Shown piece after piece: positions 28,114-36,308 of a stretch of DNA of 51,708 nt; position 1 is the stretch's first letter; every line of letters begins with the position of its first letter. Source of the DNA: Prevotellaceae bacterium. Lineage in GTDB: Bacteria; Bacteroidota; Bacteroidia; Bacteroidales; UBA932. The position numbers were made by a program, and so were the translations under genes. Where the stretch lies: NCBI GenBank assembly GCA_031258195.1, contig JAIRNF010000030.1, forward strand, positions 1 to 51,708, written 5' to 3'. The notes below the pieces were generated by a model that searched no databases, was not told where the DNA came from, and saw nothing but the letters and a program-made list of their open reading frames with translations.

Positions 28114-28694
28114 TTAGTAAATAAAGAAAATGATAGAGAATGTGGCTCTAGTTAATCCCCAATAGTTGCAGTCATCTTCTTTTATCAGGGGACTACAGTC
28201 GGCACAATAGTATTTTTCGTAATGTACTCTGGCATATCCACCTCCAAGAGAGGCTTCGATATTCCAGCATTTACCAAGTATCCATTGATAACCAATGCTG
28301 ATTCCTCCGCCATAGAAGTGTCCTTCGTAATGATAGTTTTCAAAATTTGGAAATATTCCGAATGGAAACTTTATGCCGCCGGCATTAAACTCACCTCCAT
28401 GTCCGTGAAGATTGAAGAAAAGACCATTAAATCGCTCGCATGTCCAAAGCCTAAACTCTGGCTGAACTGACCAATGCTTAACTTTTTTCCATCGCTAAAC
28501 GTAAAAGGATTGTAACCTCCACCTATTTCGAACGTAGTTTTTCTTCCCAAACCAAGCTCTATTCCCAGGTTTGGGGTTAACGTTACATCATAAATCAGGT
28601 TGTTCTTTATACCTATTCTTTGTGAATACAAAGCATCCGTTTTCTGCCGAATGGCTATGCGAATCGTCTGTATTTCCACATGCGGGAGTATCAT
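28114..28694 (-). pseudogene. DUF3575 outer-membrane protein, frameshifted
   Basis: A DUF3575-type beta-barrel protein: IGIKNNLIYDVTLTPNLGIEL opens the domain. The frame breaks in GGAAAAAAGTT (near 28488); one more A restores KVKHWSVQPEFRLWTCERF and on to GGGISIGYQWILG and a stop at 28114. The start is also abnormal: it overlaps the upstream fimbrial gene by about 107 nt in another frame and has no signal peptide, which suggests that a deletion joined the two genes. DUF3575 proteins are usual partners of DUF3868 and fimbrillins. Confidence 0.7.
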
Positions 28695-29545
28695 CGTAGT
28701 AGTGCTTAATAGAAACGTTACTTTCTACCGGGAGTCCGTATAAGCCTTTAATTCTTACTGACCCTCTAATCTCCTCATTATATAGGTCTGGGTTTTGATC
28801 TTGCTGAGGGAGAGATAACGTAAGATTTTCGCTAAGTACGGGTTCTATTTTTTGTGGCTGGTTAAAAGTTTCGTTCACTAGTAGATCGTTGCTTGTGGTA
28901 AAATAGAACTCTTTACTCAAATTTGTATATGTAATATCAATCTGATAAACCCGATCTAATACAGAGGCAACATCTGTAGAAACAATACTTGTCGGATCTT
29001 GAATATCCGTGTCAATACGATAGATATCGAAGACTACTTGACCGACTATTCTAGTTAACGTAGCATGAATTTGCGTTTGCTCAGGTAGCTCTTCGCCTGT
29101 TTTTTCTACTATCTTGTGGTAGTTATCTTTAGAAAGTATTTCTGTATTTTGACGAATTCTTACATCACTCCAAGTATTATTTTCATCCAGTGTTTGCCCG
29201 TCATTGTTGAGAGTGACTATTTCAGGTACCGAAGGAGTGCATATAAACGGGAATTTATAGTTCATACCTGCTAAATCCGCATTTGTGAATTTTGGTATTG
29301 TCTGCTTGCAGACCTACAGTTCTCCAATATATGTAATCTTGGGCTCCATCAATCTTACGGAATAGGTGTAGCGTATAAGTTAAATCGCTATTAACAGCTT
29401 GTGTCCCAATATTCAGCCTTACAGGAATTGTTCCATCTTCATTGTGTATCGGCTCAACGTTATCCTCAACTTTTTCTGAGCACGACGCTGTAGTGATGCT
29501 GAAAAGAAAGATATATATCAGATAAAATATTTTTTTACTTTTCAT
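28588..29545 (-). pseudogene. Fimbrillin-like lipoprotein, frameshifted
   Basis: It starts at 29545 (MKSKKIFYL) with a lipobox (TTASC). The frame breaks near 29290, at ACCAAAATTC: removing one A joins LQADNTK to FTNADLAGMNYKF, which then runs open to 28588. The combined product (about 318 residues) has the beta-rich pattern of Mfa/Fim-type minor subunits (VRLNIGTQAVNSDLTYTL at the start of the fold). The C-terminus runs into the DUF3575 gene. It probably encoded a tip or anchor subunit of the fimbria. Confidence 0.65.
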
Positions 29546-29567
29546 GTTTTTGTATTTAATAGTTATA

Positions 29568-30710
29568 CTAATTCCATAAATCGGCATCACCTTCATCTTC
29601 AATGGTAATGTCCTCAATATCTACGCTGATGGCAATGTCTGTTGTGGTAGAGAATATGCTTTTACCTAAAACGTAAATTTTTACAAGTGTAACTTTATTG
29701 CGCTCAACGGGTAGGAGGTTATCTTCACCGTTAAGAATGTCAATAGCTCTTTCATCACCATTCTCTGACTTAAGATATAACGATAGCTTTATGCTTGGGT
29801 CGCTATTGTTATTTGGAAACAGGTATGCACCATATGTATAAGCAGATCTTGTAAGAATATCTTGCTGTTCTATGTCATCATATTTTTTATAATCTTCAGT
29901 ACCCACTATGGTTTGGTTGCCATTGCCAATGATGATATTTTTTTCAAGATTTTCAAGATTTGTCGAGAGCGAGGCTGCTTCAGTAGTTAAATTTCTACCC
30001 AAAAAGTTCATTGAGGTATTTACTTTAGAGAAGTTCATTTGGAATATATTTATATCATTTCCTCCAAATACATCACTTCCGTTAGTGTAGGCAACTTCGG
30101 TATATGTACCATCATCATTACGGTCTGCTCTAATGAATATTACATCTACTCGAGAGAGAGTCCTTTTTAATGTAGTCTGCACTACATTGTCATTATTATC
30201 AGTAAAGAAATCGTACGTTTTCAGCTCGTTTACATTGCTGTTTTCAAGAAATACTTCTGACAAAGAAGATGAGGTCTCGTAATTTATAGATAGGTTATCT
30301 GATAAAACTTCGTTACTCCAACTCGGAATACTTATGCAGTTTTGCTGAAGTCCATATGTAGTAAGAAATTTGTAATAACCTACCGGAACATTGTCGGTTC
30401 CCGTAAGGTTAAAAACTTCTTCAAAATAGGTTAGATTTTCGAGGTTAATGGTTTTTTCATAAATAAAATCTCCATTCTCATTTTGCCTAAATGCATAAAT
30501 ATCGAATAGATCTTTTGTTGTGTTAGCAGTGCTGCTTCTTTGTGCCTGTTTTATAATATTGCTAACATCCAGCTTAATTTTTATTGTTGTTACATTCTCT
30601 TGTTGTGGATTTTGTGAAGAAACTTCAGATGTTTCTTCTTTATGACAAGATATTAATACAAATCCAAAACATATAAAAATTGCAGCAACTAGTGTTTTTG
30701 CAGTTTTCAT
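29568..30710 (-). CDS. Fimbrillin-family lipoprotein
   Basis: A 380-residue lipoprotein with lipobox VLISC (Cys22). The mature part begins with polar linker sequence, then TTIKIKLDVSNI, and shows the alternating beta-strand pattern of FimA/Mfa1-like subunits, including RTLSRVDVIFIRA in the middle and a C-terminal strand DIAISVDIEDITIED. It is the first gene of a four-gene fimbrial operon and the only one without a lesion. Subunits of this class are exported as lipoproteins and polymerise after proteolysis at the cell surface. Confidence 0.75.
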   Translation of the reverse strand: MKTAKTLVAAIFICFGFVLISCHKEETSEVSSQNPQQENVTTIKIKLDVSNIIKQAQRSSTANTTKDLFDIYAFRQNENGDFIYEKTINLENLTYFEEVFNLTGTDNVPVGYYKFLTTYGLQQNCISIPSWSNEVLSDNLSINYETSSSLSEVFLENSNVNELKTYDFFTDNNDNVVQTTLKRTLSRVDVIFIRADRNDDGTYTEVAYTNGSDVFGGNDINIFQMNFSKVNTSMNFLGRNLTTEAASLSTNLENLEKNIIIGNGNQTIVGTEDYKKYDDIEQQDILTRSAYTYGAYLFPNNNSDPSIKLSLYLKSENGDERAIDILNGEDNLLPVERNKVTLVKIYVLGKSIFSTTTDIAISVDIEDITIEDEGDADLWN

Positions 30711-31390
30711 TTATCCCTCGTTTATTGGTTAGACTTAACCAGCTTATAACTAGCAATATTGCTCGATTATCCTTTTAGTTGGGTCTTATCTCAGACTTAT
30801 GCCAATTAGGTATTCTTGCTCCGATTTGTTTCAATTTGAAGTTGAGCATATATTAACCCTTAAAATAGATTAAAATGTTAAGTTTCAATTTGTTATTTAA
30901 AAATGTATTTTAGCCGTGAACAAGAAAAAGCAATTTTTGGTTCATCGTAACTAATATTTTATTACATTTCATTTGTAAAAATGAGGCTATTTTAAGCCTA
31001 AAACTGGCTAAAAATTAGAGGCTTATGTATTTTTGTTAAATTTTAAAAATATATCCGCACAATGAATTCGCAAATGCCTGTTGTTCAATATGGTATATTT
31101 AAAAAGAGTTAAAGGTTTTTAACACTAAAAAGAAAGGAGAGATAAAAGTATAGATATATGCTAATTCTGGTAGATATTTATCGAACTTAACTCTAAGCCA
31201 TAGCTTATCTTCATATTTTAGAAATTTATAAGGCTTTTTTAAGAATGCTGACGTTTGATTTATTGTTTTCGGGGTGATTATAGAAGCCATTATTTGCTGT
31301 CCTTTAATATGTTTGCTCATATGGATAAAAAACAGAAAAGCAAGGCTTCGCTATCTGATAAAAGTTTAAGGTAAAGTCGATTAGGTCGAT
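30711..31390. other. Intergenic region upstream of fimbrial operon
   Basis: About 680 bp of A+T-rich DNA. It should contain the minus-strand fimbrial promoter, but I see no clear TAnnTTTG box. A 73-codon minus-strand frame (31099-31320, MSKHIKGQQIM...) has one hydrophobic stretch and no recognised family; I consider it doubtful. Confidence 0.4.
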
Positions 31391-31623
31391 AAGTAGGTTT
31401 ATTTTGTTTAAAATTTCTTGTCGGGGTAAGCCCCCGAACCATACAACGGTATATTGCCGTGGGTAAATATAGCGAACTAACGGCTATAAAATCGCTTGAG
31501 CAAAAAGCCTTAGATATGTACCAGCAAGGGCTAAGCTACTCCGAGATAGCGAAACGGCTCAAGGTGTGTAAAACAACCGTTTACAACTGGCATAGAAAGG
31601 TCAAAGCGCAAATAGGAGAGTAA
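31391..31623 (+). pseudogene. Remnant of a helix-turn-helix protein
   Basis: An open stretch without a proper start that ends at TAA 31621-31623. It encodes VSPRTIQRYIAVGKYSEL, then a HTH_23-like segment (MYQQGLSYSEIAKRLKVC, then KTTVYNWHRKV). This resembles the N-terminal DNA-binding part of transposases or phage terminase small subunits. The start is missing, so it is probably what is left of a mobile-element gene at the left edge of the accessory island. Confidence 0.55.
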
Positions 31624-31949
31624 ACAACAAGGGGTAAAAGCATAAGATTTGCCCCAAGACAAATTCAATACTCTTTTGCCAAGACAAAGCAAATCCTCGA
31701 AATTATTGTCGGAAATTTTCATTTTATCAGTCATTTTTGCCTGTATCTTTACAGGCGGTAATACAAAAAGATAAACCTGCTCAATGAAGGAATTTTTATC
31801 CTTTTTATCATACTGCCGTCTGACTGATTAAGGCAACAGTACAAGCTTCTCTAAGGATTAATGTTATTCCAACAGAATGAACAGCTTATTGATTTAAATT
31901 TTAAGTCCCTACTTCAACTATGAAGTGAAAATTCAAACCATAAATTTAT
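31624..31949. other. Gene-free stretch before MNT-HEPN gene
   Basis: About 325 bp, A+T rich, with no convincing gene on either strand. A short imperfect repeat (CTGTATCTTTACAG near 31740) is the only structure I see. Confidence 0.4.
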
Positions 31950-31957
31950 TAAGTTTG
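31950..31957 (+). promoter_or_regulatory. Promoter -7 box for the MNT-HEPN/kinase island operon
   Basis: TAAGTTTG matches the Bacteroidetes -7 consensus TAnnTTTG exactly, 24 nt before the ATG at 31982. A clear -33 TTTG is not seen. The position rules out an upstream ATG at 31925 as the start. Confidence 0.55.
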
Positions 31958-31981
31958 CAAAAATATAAAGAAAAACCACAA

Positions 31982-32861
31982 ATGAAAAAGTCGATAGCAT
32001 ATTTACCCAAAAGAAAGCAACATGACTTAGAATGGCTGACAAAAGAGATAATCTCTAAGCTTACTAAAGTGGAAATGATTATTTTATTTGGCAGTTATGC
32101 TAGAGATGAATATGTAGATTATGATGAACGCAATGATTTTGGTATCCGTACATCATACCGAAGCGACTATGATATTTTAGTGGTTACAAGCGGTATTGCA
32201 GATAAGGATGCAGGGCGGTATACTCGATAATATTGATGATAAATACTACCAAGACCCCGATATACAAACTCCAGTACAGTTTATTAATGATGATATTAAA
32301 ACACTGAACAAATGCCTTGAAGAAGGACGATACTTCTATACCCAAATAAAACAGGAAGGTATTGTTCTTTATGATAGCGGACGTTTTAAGCTTGCCCGAC
32401 GACGTAAGTTGAACTATGCTGAAATCAAACAACAGACTGAAGAGTATTTTAAGGAGAAATATAATAATGCCGAGAGTTTTTATAGAAATTCCATCCATGC
32501 ATATAATGATAAAGGTTACAAACTAGGATCATTTTTATTGCATCAGGCTAGCAAAAACTTAATATATGCAACTCGTTTGGTATTTACCCTTGAAAATAAT
32601 AAACAACATAATTTAGCAAAGTTACTCAATTCAGTTAAGAGATATTCGATAAAATTTGAAGAAATATTTTCTCGTGAAACAGTCGAAGAAAAACGATTAT
32701 TTAATCTCATAAAAGCTGCTTATGTGGAGGCTCGCTATAATCCACAGTTTGTAGTAACCAAAGAAGATATTGAGGCGCTTACACCTAAAGTAAATCAGTT
32801 TTTTGAGGTAGTAAGAGAAATTTGTGAGAAGAGGATTAAAGAATATGGAGAGATGAAGTAA
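31982..32861 (+). pseudogene. Fused MNT nucleotidyltransferase-HEPN protein, frameshifted
   Basis: The first frame (from 31982, MKKSIAYLPKRKQHDL) has a minimal nucleotidyltransferase core, LFGSYARDEYVDYDE and SDYDILVVT. It stops at TAA 32228-32230. The +1 frame continues from about 32200 as ILDNIDDKYYQDPD and then a HEPN-type helical domain to 32861 (FYRNSIHAYNDKGYKLGSFL). A single indel in the G-rich GCAGGGCGG region separates the two. Intact homologues in Bacteroidales are single MNT-HEPN proteins, of the kind that form toxin-antitoxin or defence modules. No canonical RX4-6H nuclease motif is visible in the HEPN part. The kinase gene follows after 25 nt. Confidence 0.75.
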
Positions 32862-32886
32862 ATAATTTTTATTAAAACTTACACAT

Positions 32887-33465
32887 ATGGAAAATAAAAA
32901 CAATAAACTCATATTAATATATGGGGCACCGTGTTCTGGAAAAACCACATTAGGACAAGAATTATCTATTAAGTATAACTTAAATTTTATATCTACCGAT
33001 TCTGTTAGAAAAGAAATATTTAAAGAAAAAATAAACTTTTCTTCTGAGGAAAATCATATTGTTTTTGAGTGCTTTATTAAAAATATTGAGACTAGTATCT
33101 TGGAAGGAGAATCATTATTATGTGAAGGATTATTTATTTCTAAATACAGGCGTGAGAGGTTATTTAGCATTATGCCCAATAGAATTAATATAATTTATCT
33201 AAGTGCTAGTATTGAAACTTTGAAAAAAAGACTTGAAGCAAGAAAACAAAATCCAATTATATCTGAAAAACACCAAATAGAAAAATATTTAAGTGAAGAA
33301 GAATTATTTGATTTTTATAATAGATCTATGCCTCCCAAAGATGAAAAAGTAATAATAAATACAGATAATATTAGCGAGGAAGAGGTATTAAAAAAGGCAA
33401 TAAATATAATCTCCTTTGAAGAACATAATAAACAAACCATTCAAAATATCTTTCTTTATGATTAG
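32887..33465 (+). CDS. P-loop nucleotide/small-molecule kinase (AAA_33-like)
   Basis: A 192-residue protein with Walker A GAPCSGKTT (residues 13-21), a downstream STDSVRKEIF segment and a LID-like KKRLEARKQNP. This is the pattern of AAA_33/zeta-toxin/adenylate-kinase-like enzymes that phosphorylate a nucleotide or small metabolite. Length and lack of extra domains fit a stand-alone kinase. It heads a four-gene overlapping operon (next ATG overlaps its stop by 8 nt) in distinctly A+T-rich DNA. The substrate may be the one processed by the radical SAM and nucleotidyltransferase genes downstream. Confidence 0.8.
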   Translation: MENKNNKLILIYGAPCSGKTTLGQELSIKYNLNFISTDSVRKEIFKEKINFSSEENHIVFECFIKNIETSILEGESLLCEGLFISKYRRERLFSIMPNRINIIYLSASIETLKKRLEARKQNPIISEKHQIEKYLSEEELFDFYNRSMPPKDEKVIINTDNISEEEVLKKAINIISFEEHNKQTIQNIFLYD

Positions 33466-34798
33466 TTATAAGAAATTTAGTATTTATGGTGTTTCAGGAC
33501 TCCCTCGTTTTGGAGAGTTCCAGGGCGCAAATAATTTTAAAATAGAAGAATTAACACCATATCAAGAAAACATTTCACTATATGTTCATATACCTTTTTG
33601 TCAACAAGGGTGTAATTTTTGCCAATTAAGATTTGGTGGAATTGTGGTAAATAGTATCCCTCAAATATATATTGATACTTTAATTTCTGAAATTTCAATA
33701 ATATCAAAATTTTACTATAATAAAATTATTGACTCTATACATTTTGGAGGAGGAACGCCATCTTTATTAAACGAAATACAATTTAAAGGGATTATCACAT
33801 CTATAAAAAATAATTTCAATTGTTCTGATGATATTTCTGTATCAATAGAAGGAGATGCAGATTCTTTTATTAATAGCAAATTGATATACGCACTACAAGA
33901 CAATAAGGTTAAAAATATAAGTATAGGAGTTCAGACTTTTGACGAAGAACTCCGATCAATATTGGGGCGCAGGGATAGTATTGAAAATATATATTTATTA
34001 AAAGATATTCTATCAAAGTTTAAGCAAATTGATTTAAATATTGATTATTTGTATAATTTACCACAGATGTCAAATAGTGTTATTGAAAAAGATATAAATA
34101 TAATTAATACATTATCCCCGCATAGTATTGATATTCATCCACTGAAATACTCTAGTTGTAATTATAATTTGCTAAAGACCATTTTCGATAAAAAATATAT
34201 TTTACCTGATACTCAAAGACGAATATTTGAATTCAATTTATTAAGAAGTAATTTTACAGATATGGGTTATGAAGAAATATTTGTTGGTTATTATTCTAAA
34301 GGTAATAATGTCAACAAGTATTTACTGAGACTGCATAATTTACTAGGAGGAGAATATATAGGTATAGGATTAGGCGCGAGGAGTTACTATGGAGATTATT
34401 CTTTTTCAAATACTTTTAACCTCAAAGACTATTATAGTATGATTAATGCATCTAACATCAAGCCTATTAGTAGATATGTATTCGCCCCTTTATCTGATAA
34501 TTTTATAACATTATTTCCTAAGAGGGGTAAGGAACTTCATTTTTCTGATATTGATATTTCTAAAGAACGAGATTATTTTTATGATGTATTATTCATGTTA
34601 GAAAGAGGAGAATACTTAAAAAATGAATCTAAATCTTTTAAAATGACAACCAACGGTTATAATTGGTATCAAAATATGATGGAATCACTCCTTTCCATTT
34701 CTCAGAAGAAATTACATATTGAGAATTTAAGAAATAGAGCCAAAATATTTAATGATTTTAATAATTTTTTTGATAGTATTGGAAGTGAATATGTTTAA
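33458..34798 (+). CDS. HemN-like radical SAM protein
   Basis: I choose the start at 33458 (MISYKKFSIYG), overlapping the kinase stop by 8 nt; an ATG at 33416 would overlap by 50 nt. The 446-residue protein has the 4Fe-4S motif CX3CX2C (Cys48, Cys52, Cys55, in YVHIPFCQQGCNFC), then HFGGGTPSLL and SIGVQTFDEELRSILGRRDS, all typical of the HemN/HemW/class C methylase branch. The C-terminal domain is longer and A+T rich with no heme-specific signature that I can see. It sits between a kinase and a nucleotidyltransferase, not among heme genes, so coproporphyrinogen oxidation is unlikely; a methylation or radical rearrangement of a nucleotide or small metabolite is plausible. Confidence 0.8.
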   Translation: MISYKKFSIYGVSGLPRFGEFQGANNFKIEELTPYQENISLYVHIPFCQQGCNFCQLRFGGIVVNSIPQIYIDTLISEISIISKFYYNKIIDSIHFGGGTPSLLNEIQFKGIITSIKNNFNCSDDISVSIEGDADSFINSKLIYALQDNKVKNISIGVQTFDEELRSILGRRDSIENIYLLKDILSKFKQIDLNIDYLYNLPQMSNSVIEKDINIINTLSPHSIDIHPLKYSSCNYNLLKTIFDKKYILPDTQRRIFEFNLLRSNFTDMGYEEIFVGYYSKGNNVNKYLLRLHNLLGGEYIGIGLGARSYYGDYSFSNTFNLKDYYSMINASNIKPISRYVFAPLSDNFITLFPKRGKELHFSDIDISKERDYFYDVLFMLERGEYLKNESKSFKMTTNGYNWYQNMMESLLSISQKKLHIENLRNRAKIFNDFNNFFDSIGSEYV

Positions 34799-35540
34799 TT
34801 CAAAAGTAGAAAGAGAAGAATTCTTATCTTTTTTAGCAAATGAGATAAAAAGAGAAGACAATGAAATGAATGTTTTTTGGTATGGTAGTTCTATATATTC
34901 TAATAATTGTAATGATATTGATTTAATGTTTATTAGAAATAGACAGCCATATTCTATTGAAATACGTAATAGTATAATTGAATTAAAGAAATCTATTTTT
35001 CACCCGCATCATAGTGGCTTTCTAATAAAAAATGGGGAAAAAATAGAAGCTATAGTAAATCATTGCTTAAATTCTTATAATTTAAATGACATTAAAGTTA
35101 AATTTATTTTTGGCCCACTTGGTAATATAAATTTTGATAAATCATACCTACATATTAAAGGGGTTATTTCATTTACTGATTTTAAATGTTTTTCTAATTA
35201 TTTTCCCTACCATGCAAAATCAATCATAAATAATAATATTCACTTACTTGGAGATATTGATCTAAATGAGTTGAATAGTCAAATACATTTAACTATTGAA
35301 GAATTATTCTTATGGGCAGAAATATTAAAAAGAAGATTGGAAGACTCAAAAAAACTTAATGTTAAGAAAAAATGCTTACTTAGGCTTAAGTATATGATTG
35401 ATATGTATAAGGGCAATTTTTCATTAATGAATTGTAACTATAATTTACATGATGAGAGTAAGAGTAGTTGTATAGATGTAAAGTTTCAAAATATTTATAA
35501 AGAATTAAAACATGAATTTAGAACACCTAAGATACCTTAA
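34791..35540 (+). CDS. Stand-alone nucleotidyltransferase-fold protein
   Basis: Start at 34791, overlapping the radical SAM stop by 8 nt (ATGTTTAA), the same overlap as in the previous pair. The 249-residue protein has the Pol-beta-type NTase signature WYGSSIYSNNCNDIDLMF: GSS at 32-34 and two acidic residues, Asp42 and Asp44. The third acid is not certain. The remainder is helical. Such enzymes transfer NMP to proteins, RNA or small molecules, or make nucleotide messengers. It differs from the CD-NTase families I know, but its gene is followed directly by a membrane effector-like gene. Confidence 0.7.
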   Translation: MFNSKVEREEFLSFLANEIKREDNEMNVFWYGSSIYSNNCNDIDLMFIRNRQPYSIEIRNSIIELKKSIFHPHHSGFLIKNGEKIEAIVNHCLNSYNLNDIKVKFIFGPLGNINFDKSYLHIKGVISFTDFKCFSNYFPYHAKSIINNNIHLLGDIDLNELNSQIHLTIEELFLWAEILKRRLEDSKKLNVKKKCLLRLKYMIDMYKGNFSLMNCNYNLHDESKSSCIDVKFQNIYKELKHEFRTPKIP

Positions 35541-36069
35541 TAGCCTATCTGAAGAGATGAAACAAAGTATCTTTACTAGATCATCAATTCTTCTTGCTAT
35601 TGTTGGTGTGTTTTTATCAATATTAGGAAGTAGTTTTCTAGATAAATTGGATACATATAAAAATTTCAATCTCAATTATCTTATCTTTATCTTTATTGTT
35701 TTAACATTTGTTGTTGGGATACTTTGTGTATACTATAGCATTGTAGCAATAAGTCCGATTCCCAAAAACTCATCAATTGCATATATTATTAAGAAACAAA
35801 GAAGCCAAAGGCATAAAAAAGGATTATATTCAAGATTTTCAATGTACAATCATATAATACATAAAAAAAGAAAACATTTCATAAAAGAGATTTGTAAAGC
35901 AAATGATGATGAGTTAGCTAGGGATTTAATTAATTCATTATATGATTTAGCACATATTACTAACTATAGATATAGAAAATTGCACCTAGCAAATATTTAT
36001 TTCCTTATAATGATTATATGTTTTCTAGTTTCGTTAGCGATTATAATTTTCGAACATATTTTTTGCTAG
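35512..36069 (+). CDS. Three-TM protein resembling Pycsar effector (PycTM)
   Basis: A 185-residue protein with two N-terminal transmembrane helices (about 25-43 and 55-80), a basic soluble region (90-140) and a C-terminal helix pair ending in a third transmembrane helix (about 160-183). The sequence SLYDLAHITNYRYRKLHLAN before the last TM has the spacing and pattern I associate with PycTM (formerly DUF5706). PycTM proteins are activated by cyclic nucleotides and depolarise the inner membrane to abort phage infection. The start overlaps the nucleotidyltransferase gene by 29 nt. If correct, this is the effector arm of the operon. A generic small membrane protein remains possible. Confidence 0.6.
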   Translation: MNLEHLRYLNSLSEEMKQSIFTRSSILLAIVGVFLSILGSSFLDKLDTYKNFNLNYLIFIFIVLTFVVGILCVYYSIVAISPIPKNSSIAYIIKKQRSQRHKKGLYSRFSMYNHIIHKKRKHFIKEICKANDDELARDLINSLYDLAHITNYRYRKLHLANIYFLIMIICFLVSLAIIIFEHIFC

Positions 36070-36129
36070 TTTTATTTACAGGAATCCAAAGAAACTTGTA
36101 TGCAAATTGCATGTACATTAAAAAATAAA

Positions 36130-36162
36130 AACGGCTACAAAATCTTGTAACCGCTTCTTTTT
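36130..36162. terminator. Terminator after the island operon
   Basis: A 9-bp stem (CGGCTACAA / TTGTAACCG, one G-U pair) followed by CTTCTTTTT on the plus strand. It can end the island operon and also lies just past the 3' end of tRNA-Pro on the minus strand. Confidence 0.6.
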
Positions 36163-36167
36163 CAGCG

Positions 36168-36241
36168 TCGGGGTACCAGGACTCGAACCTGGGACCCCCT
36201 GCTCCCAAAGCAGGTGCGCTAGCCAACTGCGCCACACCCCG
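36168..36241 (-). tRNA. tRNA-Pro (anticodon TGG)
   Basis: A 74-nt cloverleaf: acceptor stem CGGGGTG with TACCCCG plus discriminator A, D arm GCGCAGTTGGCTAGCGC, anticodon stem CCTGC/GCAGG around TTTGGGA (anticodon TGG), and T loop GGTTCGAGTCC. CCA is not encoded. Its 3' end faces the A+T-rich island, the usual geometry for tRNA-targeted integration. Confidence 0.97.
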
Positions 36242-36308
36242 ATAATCATAAAATAGTAGGCTTTCTATTTTCGAGCAGCAAAGGTATGAAAATTCTTAAT
36301 ATGCCAAG

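Noticed and set aside
31099-31320. 73-codon minus-strand frame as a gene
   Set aside because: No recognised family, no clear ribosome binding site and A+T-rich surroundings; kept only as a note in the intergenic entry.
31419-31441. GTCGGGGTA match to the tRNA-Pro 3' flank as an integration att site
   Set aside because: Only 9 nt match, and the stretch also reads as coding sequence of the HTH remnant, so chance is a fair explanation.
33458-34798. Radical SAM protein as a prokaryotic viperin
   Set aside because: The motif surroundings (YVHIPFC, HFGGGTPS, SIGVQTFDEELR) are HemN/HemW-like, not viperin-like, although the kinase neighbour is suggestive.
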